Of a stretch of 64,000 bases of DNA, positions 18,526 through 24,797 are shown piece by piece; positions within the stretch are counted from its first letter, which is position 1, and every line of letters begins with the position of its first letter. Source of the stretch: Actinomadura rayongensis. Its GTDB lineage: Bacteria; Actinomycetota; Actinomycetes; Streptosporangiales; Streptosporangiaceae. The notes under the pieces were generated by a model that saw only the letters and a program-made list of their open reading frames with translations, was not told where the DNA came from and did not search any database. The translations under genes were made by a program, and so were the position numbers. Location of the stretch: NCBI RefSeq assembly GCF_009831215.1, contig NZ_WUTW01000001.1, positions 310,001-374,000 on the forward strand, given 5' to 3'.

Positions 18526-19107
18526 ATGCCCGACAACGCCGCGTGGGCCGACGTGGATCCGTTCGTGCTGGCCAAGTTCGAGGCGGCCTTCCGCTGGCTG
18601 GACGCCGACGGCGACGGCGCCTTCACCGAGGCCGACCACGTCCAGATGGGCCGCCGCGCCGCGAGCGCGCTCGGGCACGAGCCGGGCGGCGCCGCCGAGC
18701 AGGACATGATCGACGCCTACGTCAACATCTGGCGGCGCCTGCACGCGCCGCTGGACGCCGACGGCGACGGACGGCTCGCCCGGGACGAGTTCATCACCGC
18801 CTGCACCGCCCTGACCCGGGACGCCGACCTGGCCCGGCGCACGCTCGGCGAGCTGGCCGACGCGGTGCTGGCCGTGGCCGACCGCGACGGCTCGGGCACG
18901 ATCAGCCTGCCGGAGTACACGGCTTTCATCCACGGCCACGCCCCGGGCCTGCCCGACGAGCAGATCACGGCGGCGTTCGCCCGGCTCGACCTGGACGGCG
19001 ACGGCGCGATCGACCACGCCGAGCTGACCCGGTGCGTCCTGGACTACTACACGGGCACCGACCCGGACGCCCCCGGCAACTGGATGTTCGGCCCGCCCCC
19101 GGCCTAG
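18526..19107 (+). CDS. EF-hand calcium-binding protein (calerythrin-like)
   Basis: A 193-residue cytosolic protein with four EF-hand loops, three of them at DADGDGAFTEAD (about 26-37), DADGDGRLARDE (about 80) and DRDGSGTISLPE (about 122). The fourth, DLDGDGAIDHAE (about 156), is also canonical. The length and four-loop layout match calerythrin-type sarcoplasmic calcium-binding proteins of actinomycetes, thought to buffer or sense Ca2+. The start is ATG with an AGGA-type ribosome site. Monocistronic. Confidence 0.93.
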   Translation: MPDNAAWADVDPFVLAKFEAAFRWLDADGDGAFTEADHVQMGRRAASALGHEPGGAAEQDMIDAYVNIWRRLHAPLDADGDGRLARDEFITACTALTRDADLARRTLGELADAVLAVADRDGSGTISLPEYTAFIHGHAPGLPDEQITAAFARLDLDGDGAIDHAELTRCVLDYYTGTDPDAPGNWMFGPPPA

Positions 19108-19138
19108 CGGGCGCCGGGGGAGCGTTGCCGCGGGCGCC

Positions 19139-19160
19139 GACGAATGGGATGCTATTCGTC
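19139..19160. promoter_or_regulatory. inverted repeat operator at the GntR/FCD promoter
   Basis: GACGAAT and ATTCGTC are perfect 7-bp arms with an 8-nt spacer. They end at a CATAAT -10-like element (19160-19165) just before the ribosome site. The position suggests autoregulation by the downstream GntR protein. Confidence 0.55.
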
Positions 19161-19183
19161 ATAATCATTTCGAGGAGGCGCCC

Positions 19184-19915
19184 GTGAGGTACGACGACGA
19201 GGCCGGCGGCCCCGCGCTGCGGCGTGCCGACTGGGACCGGTCGAGTCCGGCCGGACGCGCCCAGCAGGCCGCCGAGCGCGTCGCGGACCTCGTGGCGGCG
19301 GCGCGTCCGGGCGAGCGGCTCGGCACGAAGGAGGAGCTGCGGACGCGGCTCGGCGTCTCGGTCGGCACGTTCAACGAGACGCTGCGGCTGCTGCAGGCGC
19401 GCGGCCTGGTGGCGGTGCGGCCGGGGCCGGGCGGGGGGCTGTTCGCGGCGGAGCAGTCGCCGATGGTGCGGCTCGGCAACTCCGTCCTCGCGCTGGACGC
19501 CGACACCGCCGACGTCGCCGAGGCCATCCGCATCCGCGACGCCCTCGACCCGCTGCTCATCGAGGACGCCCTGTGGCACGCCTCGCCCGCCGACATCGCC
19601 GGGCTGCGCGAGCACCTGGACGTCATGGCGGACGCGGCGAAGTCGAGCGACCCGGTCGCGTTCGTCCACGCCAACTGGCGGCTGCACGCCCGGATCGCCG
19701 CGATCAGCCCGAACCGGCTGCTGGCGTCGCTCTACCACGGGCTGCTGGAGGTCATCGAGACGCACACGCTGTCGGTGCTGCCGTCCGCCGACCGTCCGCT
19801 GCCCGACTACATCGCCGAGCGGCACCGCCTGCACGCCGATCTGGTGGACGCCCTGGACGCCCGCGACCGCGACCGCGCCCTCGCGCTCATCGCGGCGCAT
19901 AACACCGGGAACTGA
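19184..19915 (+). CDS. GntR-family regulator, FadR/FCD subfamily
   Basis: A 243-residue regulator with an N-terminal winged helix (about 20-85, LGTKEELRTRLGVSVGTFNETLRLLQARGLVAV). A helical FCD ligand-binding domain follows (about 100-240), with metal-ligand-type residues in IRDALDPLL and HANWRLHARIA. Such proteins usually sense small organic acids. The start is GTG with GAGGAGG 5 nt upstream. A perfect inverted repeat in the promoter is a likely operator. The end overlaps the convergent membrane protein gene by 29 nt. Confidence 0.92.
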   Translation: MRYDDEAGGPALRRADWDRSSPAGRAQQAAERVADLVAAARPGERLGTKEELRTRLGVSVGTFNETLRLLQARGLVAVRPGPGGGLFAAEQSPMVRLGNSVLALDADTADVAEAIRIRDALDPLLIEDALWHASPADIAGLREHLDVMADAAKSSDPVAFVHANWRLHARIAAISPNRLLASLYHGLLEVIETHTLSVLPSADRPLPDYIAERHRLHADLVDALDARDRDRALALIAAHNTGN

Positions 19916-20843
19916 GCCGCGCGGCGACCCACAGCAGCGCCACCGCCCCGGCGGCGAACACGATGTGCCCGACCAGGTTCACCGGCCCGGACGACCCCGA
20001 ATCGGGCGGCTGGGTGAAGCCGACGCCCGCGTAGGTGAGCGTCGCGCCCGCCGCGAGGGCGAGGACGTGCCGCCGGTCCCAGCCGTGCGCGCGGGACCAG
20101 TGGACGCCGAGCGCGACGGCCGTCGCGGCGATCGACAGCGCGCAGACGACGCCCCACCAGTTCGGCTGCAGGACCGCCATGAACGCAGCGGTCAACGCCA
20201 AAGACGCAACCCCGGCGACCAGCGGACGCGGCGCCGTACGGCCCGCGCGCCCCGGCCCGGGCCGCCGGATGCGGAAGGCGGCGACGATGAGCCCGACGAT
20301 GGCCAGCGACGTACCGATCAGCCGCGAGGCCGACGCCATGAAATGTTGCTCTTCGTAGGTGCCCCACCCCACGACCACCGTCCCCAGTAGGAACAGCGCG
20401 ACGACCACCGGCAGGCCGAGACCCCCGAGCCACGGCTCCCGTGCGCGGCTCGGTACCAATGCCTCAACGAGCGCGATCGGTACCGTGATGCTCCAGACGG
20501 CATGGACTGCCAAGGTCGACAGCAGCCCGTACGCCCCGGTCCCGAGGAACGGCACGTACGTCACCGACACCATGTCGTAGTGGTCGGAGTAGTGCGTGTT
20601 GAACAGCATCTGGTCGAGCAGCCCCTCCTCGACCAGCGCGTACGCCGCGCCGAGCAGCAGGATCGACCACCAGCCGCGTCCGGTCCGGCGCACGCTCTCC
20701 CGGATGAGCAGCGCCCCGCCCCCGTAGAGCAGCGCCATGACGGGCAGCAGCGCGATCGCGTCGAGCGACGTCGCGCCGAGCAGCAGCTCGCCGACGGCCG
20801 GGGCGAGGAAGAACAGCCCGATCGCGGGCAGCGCGCGTCTCAT
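19887..20843 (-). CDS. polytopic membrane protein, unknown function
   Basis: A 318-residue protein with about nine hydrophobic segments, starting MRRALPAIGLFFLAPAVGELLLG. I do not recognise a catalytic domain. The start is the ATG at 20841-20843; the frame continues upstream over the SDR gene only as a shadow. It is divergent from the SDR/TetR unit. The shared 130-nt region carries three palindromes, so it may be controlled by the same TetR protein. Confidence 0.78.
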   Translation of the reverse strand: MRRALPAIGLFFLAPAVGELLLGATSLDAIALLPVMALLYGGGALLIRESVRRTGRGWWSILLLGAAYALVEEGLLDQMLFNTHYSDHYDMVSVTYVPFLGTGAYGLLSTLAVHAVWSITVPIALVEALVPSRAREPWLGGLGLPVVVALFLLGTVVVGWGTYEEQHFMASASRLIGTSLAIVGLIVAAFRIRRPGPGRAGRTAPRPLVAGVASLALTAAFMAVLQPNWWGVVCALSIAATAVALGVHWSRAHGWDRRHVLALAAGATLTYAGVGFTQPPDSGSSGPVNLVGHIVFAAGAVALLWVAARLSSRCYAPR

Positions 20844-20884
20844 GTTCCGGACGCTACGGATCGCGCCCGGGCGTCCGCTTCGGC

Positions 20885-20911
20885 CTTTGGTCGACCGTCC
20901 GCCGACCAAAG
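20885..20911. promoter_or_regulatory. 9-bp inverted repeat in the divergent promoter region
   Basis: CTTTGGTCG and CGACCAAAG are perfect arms with a 9-nt spacer. The repeat lies 42 nt upstream of the membrane protein start and differs in sequence from the two TetR-type palindromes beside it. Confidence 0.5.
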
Positions 20912-20914
20912 TTC

Positions 20915-20933
20915 TCTTGTCATAGTGACAAGA
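20915..20933. promoter_or_regulatory. TetR operator 1, overlapping the -35 of the SDR promoter
   Basis: TCTTGTC-N5-GACAAGA is a perfect inverted repeat. It contains a -35-like TTGTCA (20917-20922), with TACGGT (20941-20946) 18 nt downstream as a -10. An identical-arm copy lies 31 bp away. Confidence 0.75.
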
Positions 20934-20945
20934 CTGGGAGTACGG

Positions 20946-20964
20946 TCTTGTCGCAACGACAAGA
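20946..20964. promoter_or_regulatory. TetR operator 2, between the -10 and the ribosome site of the SDR gene
   Basis: Second copy of TCTTGTC-N5-GACAAGA with identical arms and a different spacer, centred 31 bp from the first. It begins at the last base of the -10 and runs into the GAGGAG ribosome site. Confidence 0.75.
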
Positions 20965-20973
20965 GGAGGGCTC

Positions 20974-21816
20974 ATGGAGATCAAGGGACGACGCGTGCTC
21001 GTGACGGGCGCGTCGAGCGGCATCGGCTGGGAGGCCGCGCGGGCGTTCGCGGCGGCGGGCGCCGAGGTCGTGGCGGTGGCGCGGCGCCGCGAGCGGCTGG
21101 CCGTGCTGGAGGACCTGCTGGACGGCGCCGCGACCGTCCTCGTCGCCGACCTCGCCGAGCCCGGCGCGGTGGAGCGCGTCGCCGCCGCGGCCGGGACGAT
21201 CGACGTCCTCGTCAACAACGCCGGGAGCGAGGCCGGGGGAGCGGTGTGGGCGGTCGGCGACCGGCGCGAGGCGCGGCAGATGTTCGAGGTCGACCTGTGG
21301 GCGCCGCTCGCGCTGATCGCCGCGCTCGTCCCCGGCATGGTCGCGCGCGGCGCCGGCGCGGTCGTCAACGTGACGTCGATCCGGCAGGTCGTGGCGTGGC
21401 CGGGCCTCGGGCACAGCGCCGCCGCGAAGGCCGCGCTGGCGCAGGCGACCGAGACGCTGCGGATGGAACTGGACGGCACCGGCGTCGGTGTCGTCGAGGT
21501 CATTCCGGGCCCGGTCGAAACGGCGGCGCTCGGTGCGAGCCTGCTGTTGCCCGGCTTCGTGGAACTGCTGGACGGCCTGTTCGGCACGGGCACGCCGGAG
21601 GACCTGGCGGCGGAGATCGTCACGGCGGTGCGGGACGGGCACGACCGCGTCCTGTACCCGTCCGCCGTCGCGGGCGCCTACGACGATCCGGTGGGCACCC
21701 GGGCGGCGCTCGCGACGGCCGCGCGGGAGCGGGCCGGGACGACGGGCGACCTGGTCGTCGGCCCCGACCACCCGCTCGTCCGGGACGCCAAGGACGCGTG
21801 GGAGCGCAGCCGCTGA
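20974..21816 (+). CDS. short-chain dehydrogenase/reductase family protein lacking the catalytic Tyr
   Basis: A 280-residue SDR with an intact cofactor motif TGASSGIG (11-18), NNAG (81-84) and the active-site Ser135. At the usual Tyr position (13 residues after that Ser) the protein has Ser148, with Lys152 kept, so YxxxK reads SAAAK. It may be catalytically altered or act as a binding protein. The start is ATG 20974 with GAGGAG upstream. It is the first gene of a likely operon with TetR (15 nt downstream) and a Ddn-like protein (16 nt further). Twin palindromes cover the promoter. Confidence 0.88.
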   Translation: MEIKGRRVLVTGASSGIGWEAARAFAAAGAEVVAVARRRERLAVLEDLLDGAATVLVADLAEPGAVERVAAAAGTIDVLVNNAGSEAGGAVWAVGDRREARQMFEVDLWAPLALIAALVPGMVARGAGAVVNVTSIRQVVAWPGLGHSAAAKAALAQATETLRMELDGTGVGVVEVIPGPVETAALGASLLLPGFVELLDGLFGTGTPEDLAAEIVTAVRDGHDRVLYPSAVAGAYDDPVGTRAALATAARERAGTTGDLVVGPDHPLVRDAKDAWERSR

Positions 21817-21830
21817 GATACCGTCCGGGC

Positions 21831-22379
21831 ATGCCGCGCAACAGACACGACGTCGACCGGGACGCCAAGATCGCCGAGATCCGGGAGGCCGCCGTCGGCC
21901 TGCTGCGCGCGGGCGGCTACCCGGCGCTGTCGCACAGCGCGGTCGCCAAGGAGCTGGGCCTCGCGCGGACCGCCGTCACCTGGTACTTCGCGACCAAGGA
22001 CGATCTGTTCGCCGCCGCCCTCGCCGACATCTACGTCGCCGACCTCGGCACGCCGCCCGCCGACGGCGACGTCATGGCCCGGCTGCGGTGGGCCGTCGAA
22101 CGGCTCACCGCGCTGCAACCCCTCACCCACGCCCTGCACGAGCGCGCGCGGCACTCCCCGGCCGCCGCCGAGCTGGAGGCGGCGTTCCAGGAGGGGCTGT
22201 GCACGCGGCTGCGGGCGCTGCTCGCGCCGCACGTCGCGGCGGACCGGCTCGACCGCGTCACGACGACCGTCATCGTGTTCGTGGAGGGCCTGCTCGTCCA
22301 GCCGAGGACGACCGGTGACCGCCTCGACCTGCTGGAATTCCTCGTCACCGACCTGATCGGAGCGTCCGGACGCTCCTGA
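21831..22379 (+). CDS. TetR-family transcriptional regulator
   Basis: A 182-residue regulator with an N-terminal TetR helix-turn-helix (about 14-60, ALSHSAVAKELGLARTAVTWYFATKDDLF) and a helical ligand domain. Length is typical. It lies between the SDR and the Ddn-like gene in one operon. It is the natural candidate to bind the two TCTTGTC-N5-GACAAGA sites ahead of the operon. The inducer is unknown. Confidence 0.92.
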   Translation: MPRNRHDVDRDAKIAEIREAAVGLLRAGGYPALSHSAVAKELGLARTAVTWYFATKDDLFAAALADIYVADLGTPPADGDVMARLRWAVERLTALQPLTHALHERARHSPAAAELEAAFQEGLCTRLRALLAPHVAADRLDRVTTTVIVFVEGLLVQPRTTGDRLDLLEFLVTDLIGASGRS

Positions 22380-22394
22380 ACCCCCGGAGGAGCC

Positions 22395-22817
22395 ATGTCC
22401 GACTACGCACCGAGCCCGTTCCCGTCCGTCCGCGAGCAGGTGGCGCTCTACGAGGCCACGGACGGCGCGGAGGGCGGGACGCTGGAGGGCCGTCCGGTCG
22501 TCATCCTGACCAGCCGGGGCGCCGCGACCGGCAAGCTGCGCAAGACGCCGCTGCTCCGGATCGAGCATGCCGGAGCGTACGTGGTGGTGGCGTCGTACGG
22601 CGGCGCGGACGTCCACCCGGCCTGGTACCGCAACCTGAAGGCCGACCCGGAGGCGCGCGTCCAGGACGGCCCGACCGTCCGGCACGTCCGGGCGCGCGAG
22701 GCGGAGGGCGACGAAAAAGAACGCCTGTGGGCGATCGCGGACGCAATATGGCCTGATTTCCCGACGTATCGCGCGAATGCGGCACCCCGGGAGATCCCCA
22801 TCCTGGTCCTGGAGTAA
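22395..22817 (+). CDS. nitroreductase/deazaflavin (F420H2)-dependent oxidoreductase family, Ddn-like
   Basis: A 140-residue protein of the Ddn/FDOR family, split beta-barrel enzymes that use F420H2 or related cofactors. It has the family pattern VVILTSRGAATGKLRKTPLL followed by YVVVASYGGADVHPAWYRNLKADPEARV. The substrate is not predictable. The start is ATG after a GGAGGAG ribosome site, 15 nt past the TetR stop, so it is probably the third gene of the SDR-TetR operon. Confidence 0.9.
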   Translation: MSDYAPSPFPSVREQVALYEATDGAEGGTLEGRPVVILTSRGAATGKLRKTPLLRIEHAGAYVVVASYGGADVHPAWYRNLKADPEARVQDGPTVRHVRAREAEGDEKERLWAIADAIWPDFPTYRANAAPREIPILVLE

Positions 22818-22964
22818 TTCCCTATTTTGCCGACTCAACCGACATTCACGATCGACTTCAAGCGTTTTGTAAATGTGGCTGACTGGTGATGTCGGAAGAC
22901 TTTTCCCGGGTGATTACGTGGGGCCCGTCCGTGATGGAACGCAATTCCGGAATCGGGAGCTCCC

Positions 22965-23591
22965 ATGCTCAACGTGATCGGCGCAGGCTTCGGCAGGACG
23001 GGCACGGCCTCGCTCAAGGCCGCGCTGGAGACCCTCGGGCTCGGCCCCTGCCACCACATGACCGAGGTGCTGGAGCGACCCGGCCAGATCGCGGGCTGGA
23101 CCCGCGCGGCGCTCGGCGGCCCCGCCGACTGGGACGCCCTGCTGCGCGGCTACCGCTCCACCGTCGACTGGCCCGCCGCCCGGTTCTGGCGCGAGCTGGC
23201 GGCGCGCCACCCGGCGGCGAAGATCGTCCTCACCGAGCGCGACCCGGACGCCTGGTACGAGAGCACGCTCAACACGATCTACCGCATCTCGCGGGAGAAG
23301 CCGGGCGCGGTCGGCGACGACGCCTACACGCTGGTGAACGCGGTCGTCTGGGACGGCGTCTTCGGCGGTCGTTTCGAGGACCGCGACTACGCCATCGAGG
23401 TGTTCCTGCGCAGCAACGAGACCGTGAAGAGGGAGGTCCCGAAAGACCGCCTGCTCGTCTACCGCGCCGGGGACGGGTGGGAGCCGCTGTGTTCGTTCCT
23501 CGGTCTGCCCATCCCCGAGGAGCCGTATCCGCACCTCAACGACCGCGCCGCGATCCTCGCCCGGGTCGCCGGGATGGCCGAGGGCTCCTGA
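22965..23591 (+). CDS. sulfotransferase family protein (Sulfotransfer_4 type)
   Basis: A 208-residue cytoplasmic protein. The N-terminal IGAGFGRTGTASLKAAL is a PAPS-binding-loop-like motif. KIVLTERDPDAWYESTLNTIY and the late RLLVYRAGDGWEPLCSFLGLPIPEEPYPHLN fit the Sulfotransfer_4/NAD-dependent epimerase-associated family. Transfer of sulfate from PAPS is the inferred activity; the acceptor is unknown. The start is ATG with GGGAG 5 nt upstream. The 147-nt upstream gap is less GC-rich than average. Confidence 0.85.
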   Translation: MLNVIGAGFGRTGTASLKAALETLGLGPCHHMTEVLERPGQIAGWTRAALGGPADWDALLRGYRSTVDWPAARFWRELAARHPAAKIVLTERDPDAWYESTLNTIYRISREKPGAVGDDAYTLVNAVVWDGVFGGRFEDRDYAIEVFLRSNETVKREVPKDRLLVYRAGDGWEPLCSFLGLPIPEEPYPHLNDRAAILARVAGMAEGS

Positions 23592-23602
23592 AAACGGACG
23601 CC

Positions 23603-23628
23603 GGGTACCGTGAAAGTGATCGGTACCC
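23603..23628. terminator. hairpin between the sulfotransferase-like gene and oxyR
   Basis: GGGTACCG (23603-23610) pairs perfectly with CGGTACCC (23621-23628) around a 10-nt loop. It sits 12 nt after the sulfotransferase stop. It could terminate that gene or act in the oxyR leader or promoter. Confidence 0.45.
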
Positions 23629-23637
23629 CGGCGTCCC

Positions 23638-23652
23638 ATAGGAGACGGTTAT
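23638..23652. promoter_or_regulatory. possible OxyR site overlapping the oxyR ribosome site
   Basis: ATAG-N7-TTAT differs by one base from the OxyR pattern ATAG-N7-CTAT. It spans the AGGAG ribosome site (23640-23644) and reaches the first codon. OxyR autoregulation is common, but the match could be chance. Confidence 0.3.
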
Positions 23653-24574
23653 CAGCAGGCCCACGATCGCCCAGTTGCGCGCGTTCCTCGCCCTCGCCGA
23701 GCACCTGCACTTCCGCGACGCCGCCGCCGCGCTGCGGATGAGCCAACCCGCCCTGTCGGGGGCCGTCGCCGCGCTGGAGGAGACGCTCGACACCCGGCTC
23801 GTGGAACGCACCACGCGGCGCGTCCTGCTGACGCCGGCGGGGGAGCGCGCCGCCCGCCGCGCCGAGTCGATCATGGCCGAGCTGGACCGGCTGGAGGAGG
23901 AGGTGAACGCCGTCCGGGGCCCGCTCGTCGGCCCGCTGCGCGTCGGCGTCATCCCGACCGTCGCGCCGTACCTGCTGCCGATCGTCCTGCCGCGCCTGGC
24001 CGCCGACTACCCCGACCTGGAGCTGTCGGTCCACGAGGAGCAGACCGAGCAGATCGTCGCCGAACTGCTCGCCGGGCGCCTGGACGTCGTGCTGCTCGCG
24101 CTGCCCGTCCCCGCGACCGGCGTGACGGAACTCACCCTCTACGACGAGGACTTCGTGCTCGTCGCGTCCGGCGCCGCCGCGCTGCCCGCCGGGCCGCTGC
24201 CCCGCTCCGCGCTCGCCGACCTGGACGTCATCCTGCTCAACGAGGGCCACTGCCTGCGCGACCAGGCGCTGGACGTGTGCCGGGAGGCGGGCGCCCGCGC
24301 CGCCGCCTCGACCTACGCGACGAGCCTCGCGACGCTGGTGCAGCTCGTGTCGGGCGGGTTCGGCGTCACGCTCGTCCCGGAGACGGCGCTCGCCGTCGAG
24401 ACCCGCGCGGCGCCCGGCCTCGTCCCGCACCGCTTCGCCGCCCCGGCCCCCTACCGGCGCGTCGGCCTGGCGTTCCGCTCGACGTCGCCGCGCGCGGACG
24501 AGTTCGGCGTGCTCGCCGGCGCGGTGCGCGCGGCGGTCGCCGCGCAGATCCCGGAGGTGCGCGTGCCCGGGTGA
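23651..24574 (+). CDS. oxyR: hydrogen peroxide sensor OxyR (LysR family)
   Basis: A LysR-type regulator of 307 residues if started at ATC 23651. It has an N-terminal HTH (RDAAAALRMSQPALSGAVAALE) and the diagnostic redox motif GHCLRDQALDVC, with Cys201 and Cys210 equivalent to Cys199 and Cys208 of E. coli OxyR. IPTVAPYLLPIVLP also matches OxyR closely. The start is unusual: the upstream stop is TAG 23639 and no ATG or GTG follows before the HTH. The first standard start is TTG 23675, which lacks a ribosome site and trims the N-terminus. AGGAG lies 6 nt before ATC 23651. A likely regulator of ahpCD at 7 kb. Confidence 0.88.
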   Translation: MSRPTIAQLRAFLALAEHLHFRDAAAALRMSQPALSGAVAALEETLDTRLVERTTRRVLLTPAGERAARRAESIMAELDRLEEEVNAVRGPLVGPLRVGVIPTVAPYLLPIVLPRLAADYPDLELSVHEEQTEQIVAELLAGRLDVVLLALPVPATGVTELTLYDEDFVLVASGAAALPAGPLPRSALADLDVILLNEGHCLRDQALDVCREAGARAAASTYATSLATLVQLVSGGFGVTLVPETALAVETRAAPGLVPHRFAAPAPYRRVGLAFRSTSPRADEFGVLAGAVRAAVAAQIPEVRVPG

Positions 24575-24797
24575 ATCACGGCACGTCACGATCGTTTGCT
24601 GCGTATTTCCCGAGTGTTGTCAAAGGTGCCGTCTGCTCACGGTTGTGGCCAAAGGTCGGGTAATCTCCTGTCATTCGCTGCGCGTCGTCCCTGTGTCGTC
24701 GTGTGTGCCGCCGCGTCCCCGCCGGCGCCCGGAACGGACCTCCGCACGGCCCGGTCGCGTGGCCGTCCCCCCGCCGAGGACCTTCTGGAGGGTACGA

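Noticed and set aside
20844..21623. Upstream extension of the polytopic membrane protein frame
   Set aside because: It is antisense to the SDR gene and Ser/Thr/Ala-rich without membrane segments.
22839..22895. Imperfect inverted repeat CCGACATTCAC / GTGATGTCGG
   Set aside because: The arms differ by an inserted base and are 36 nt apart; too weak to call.
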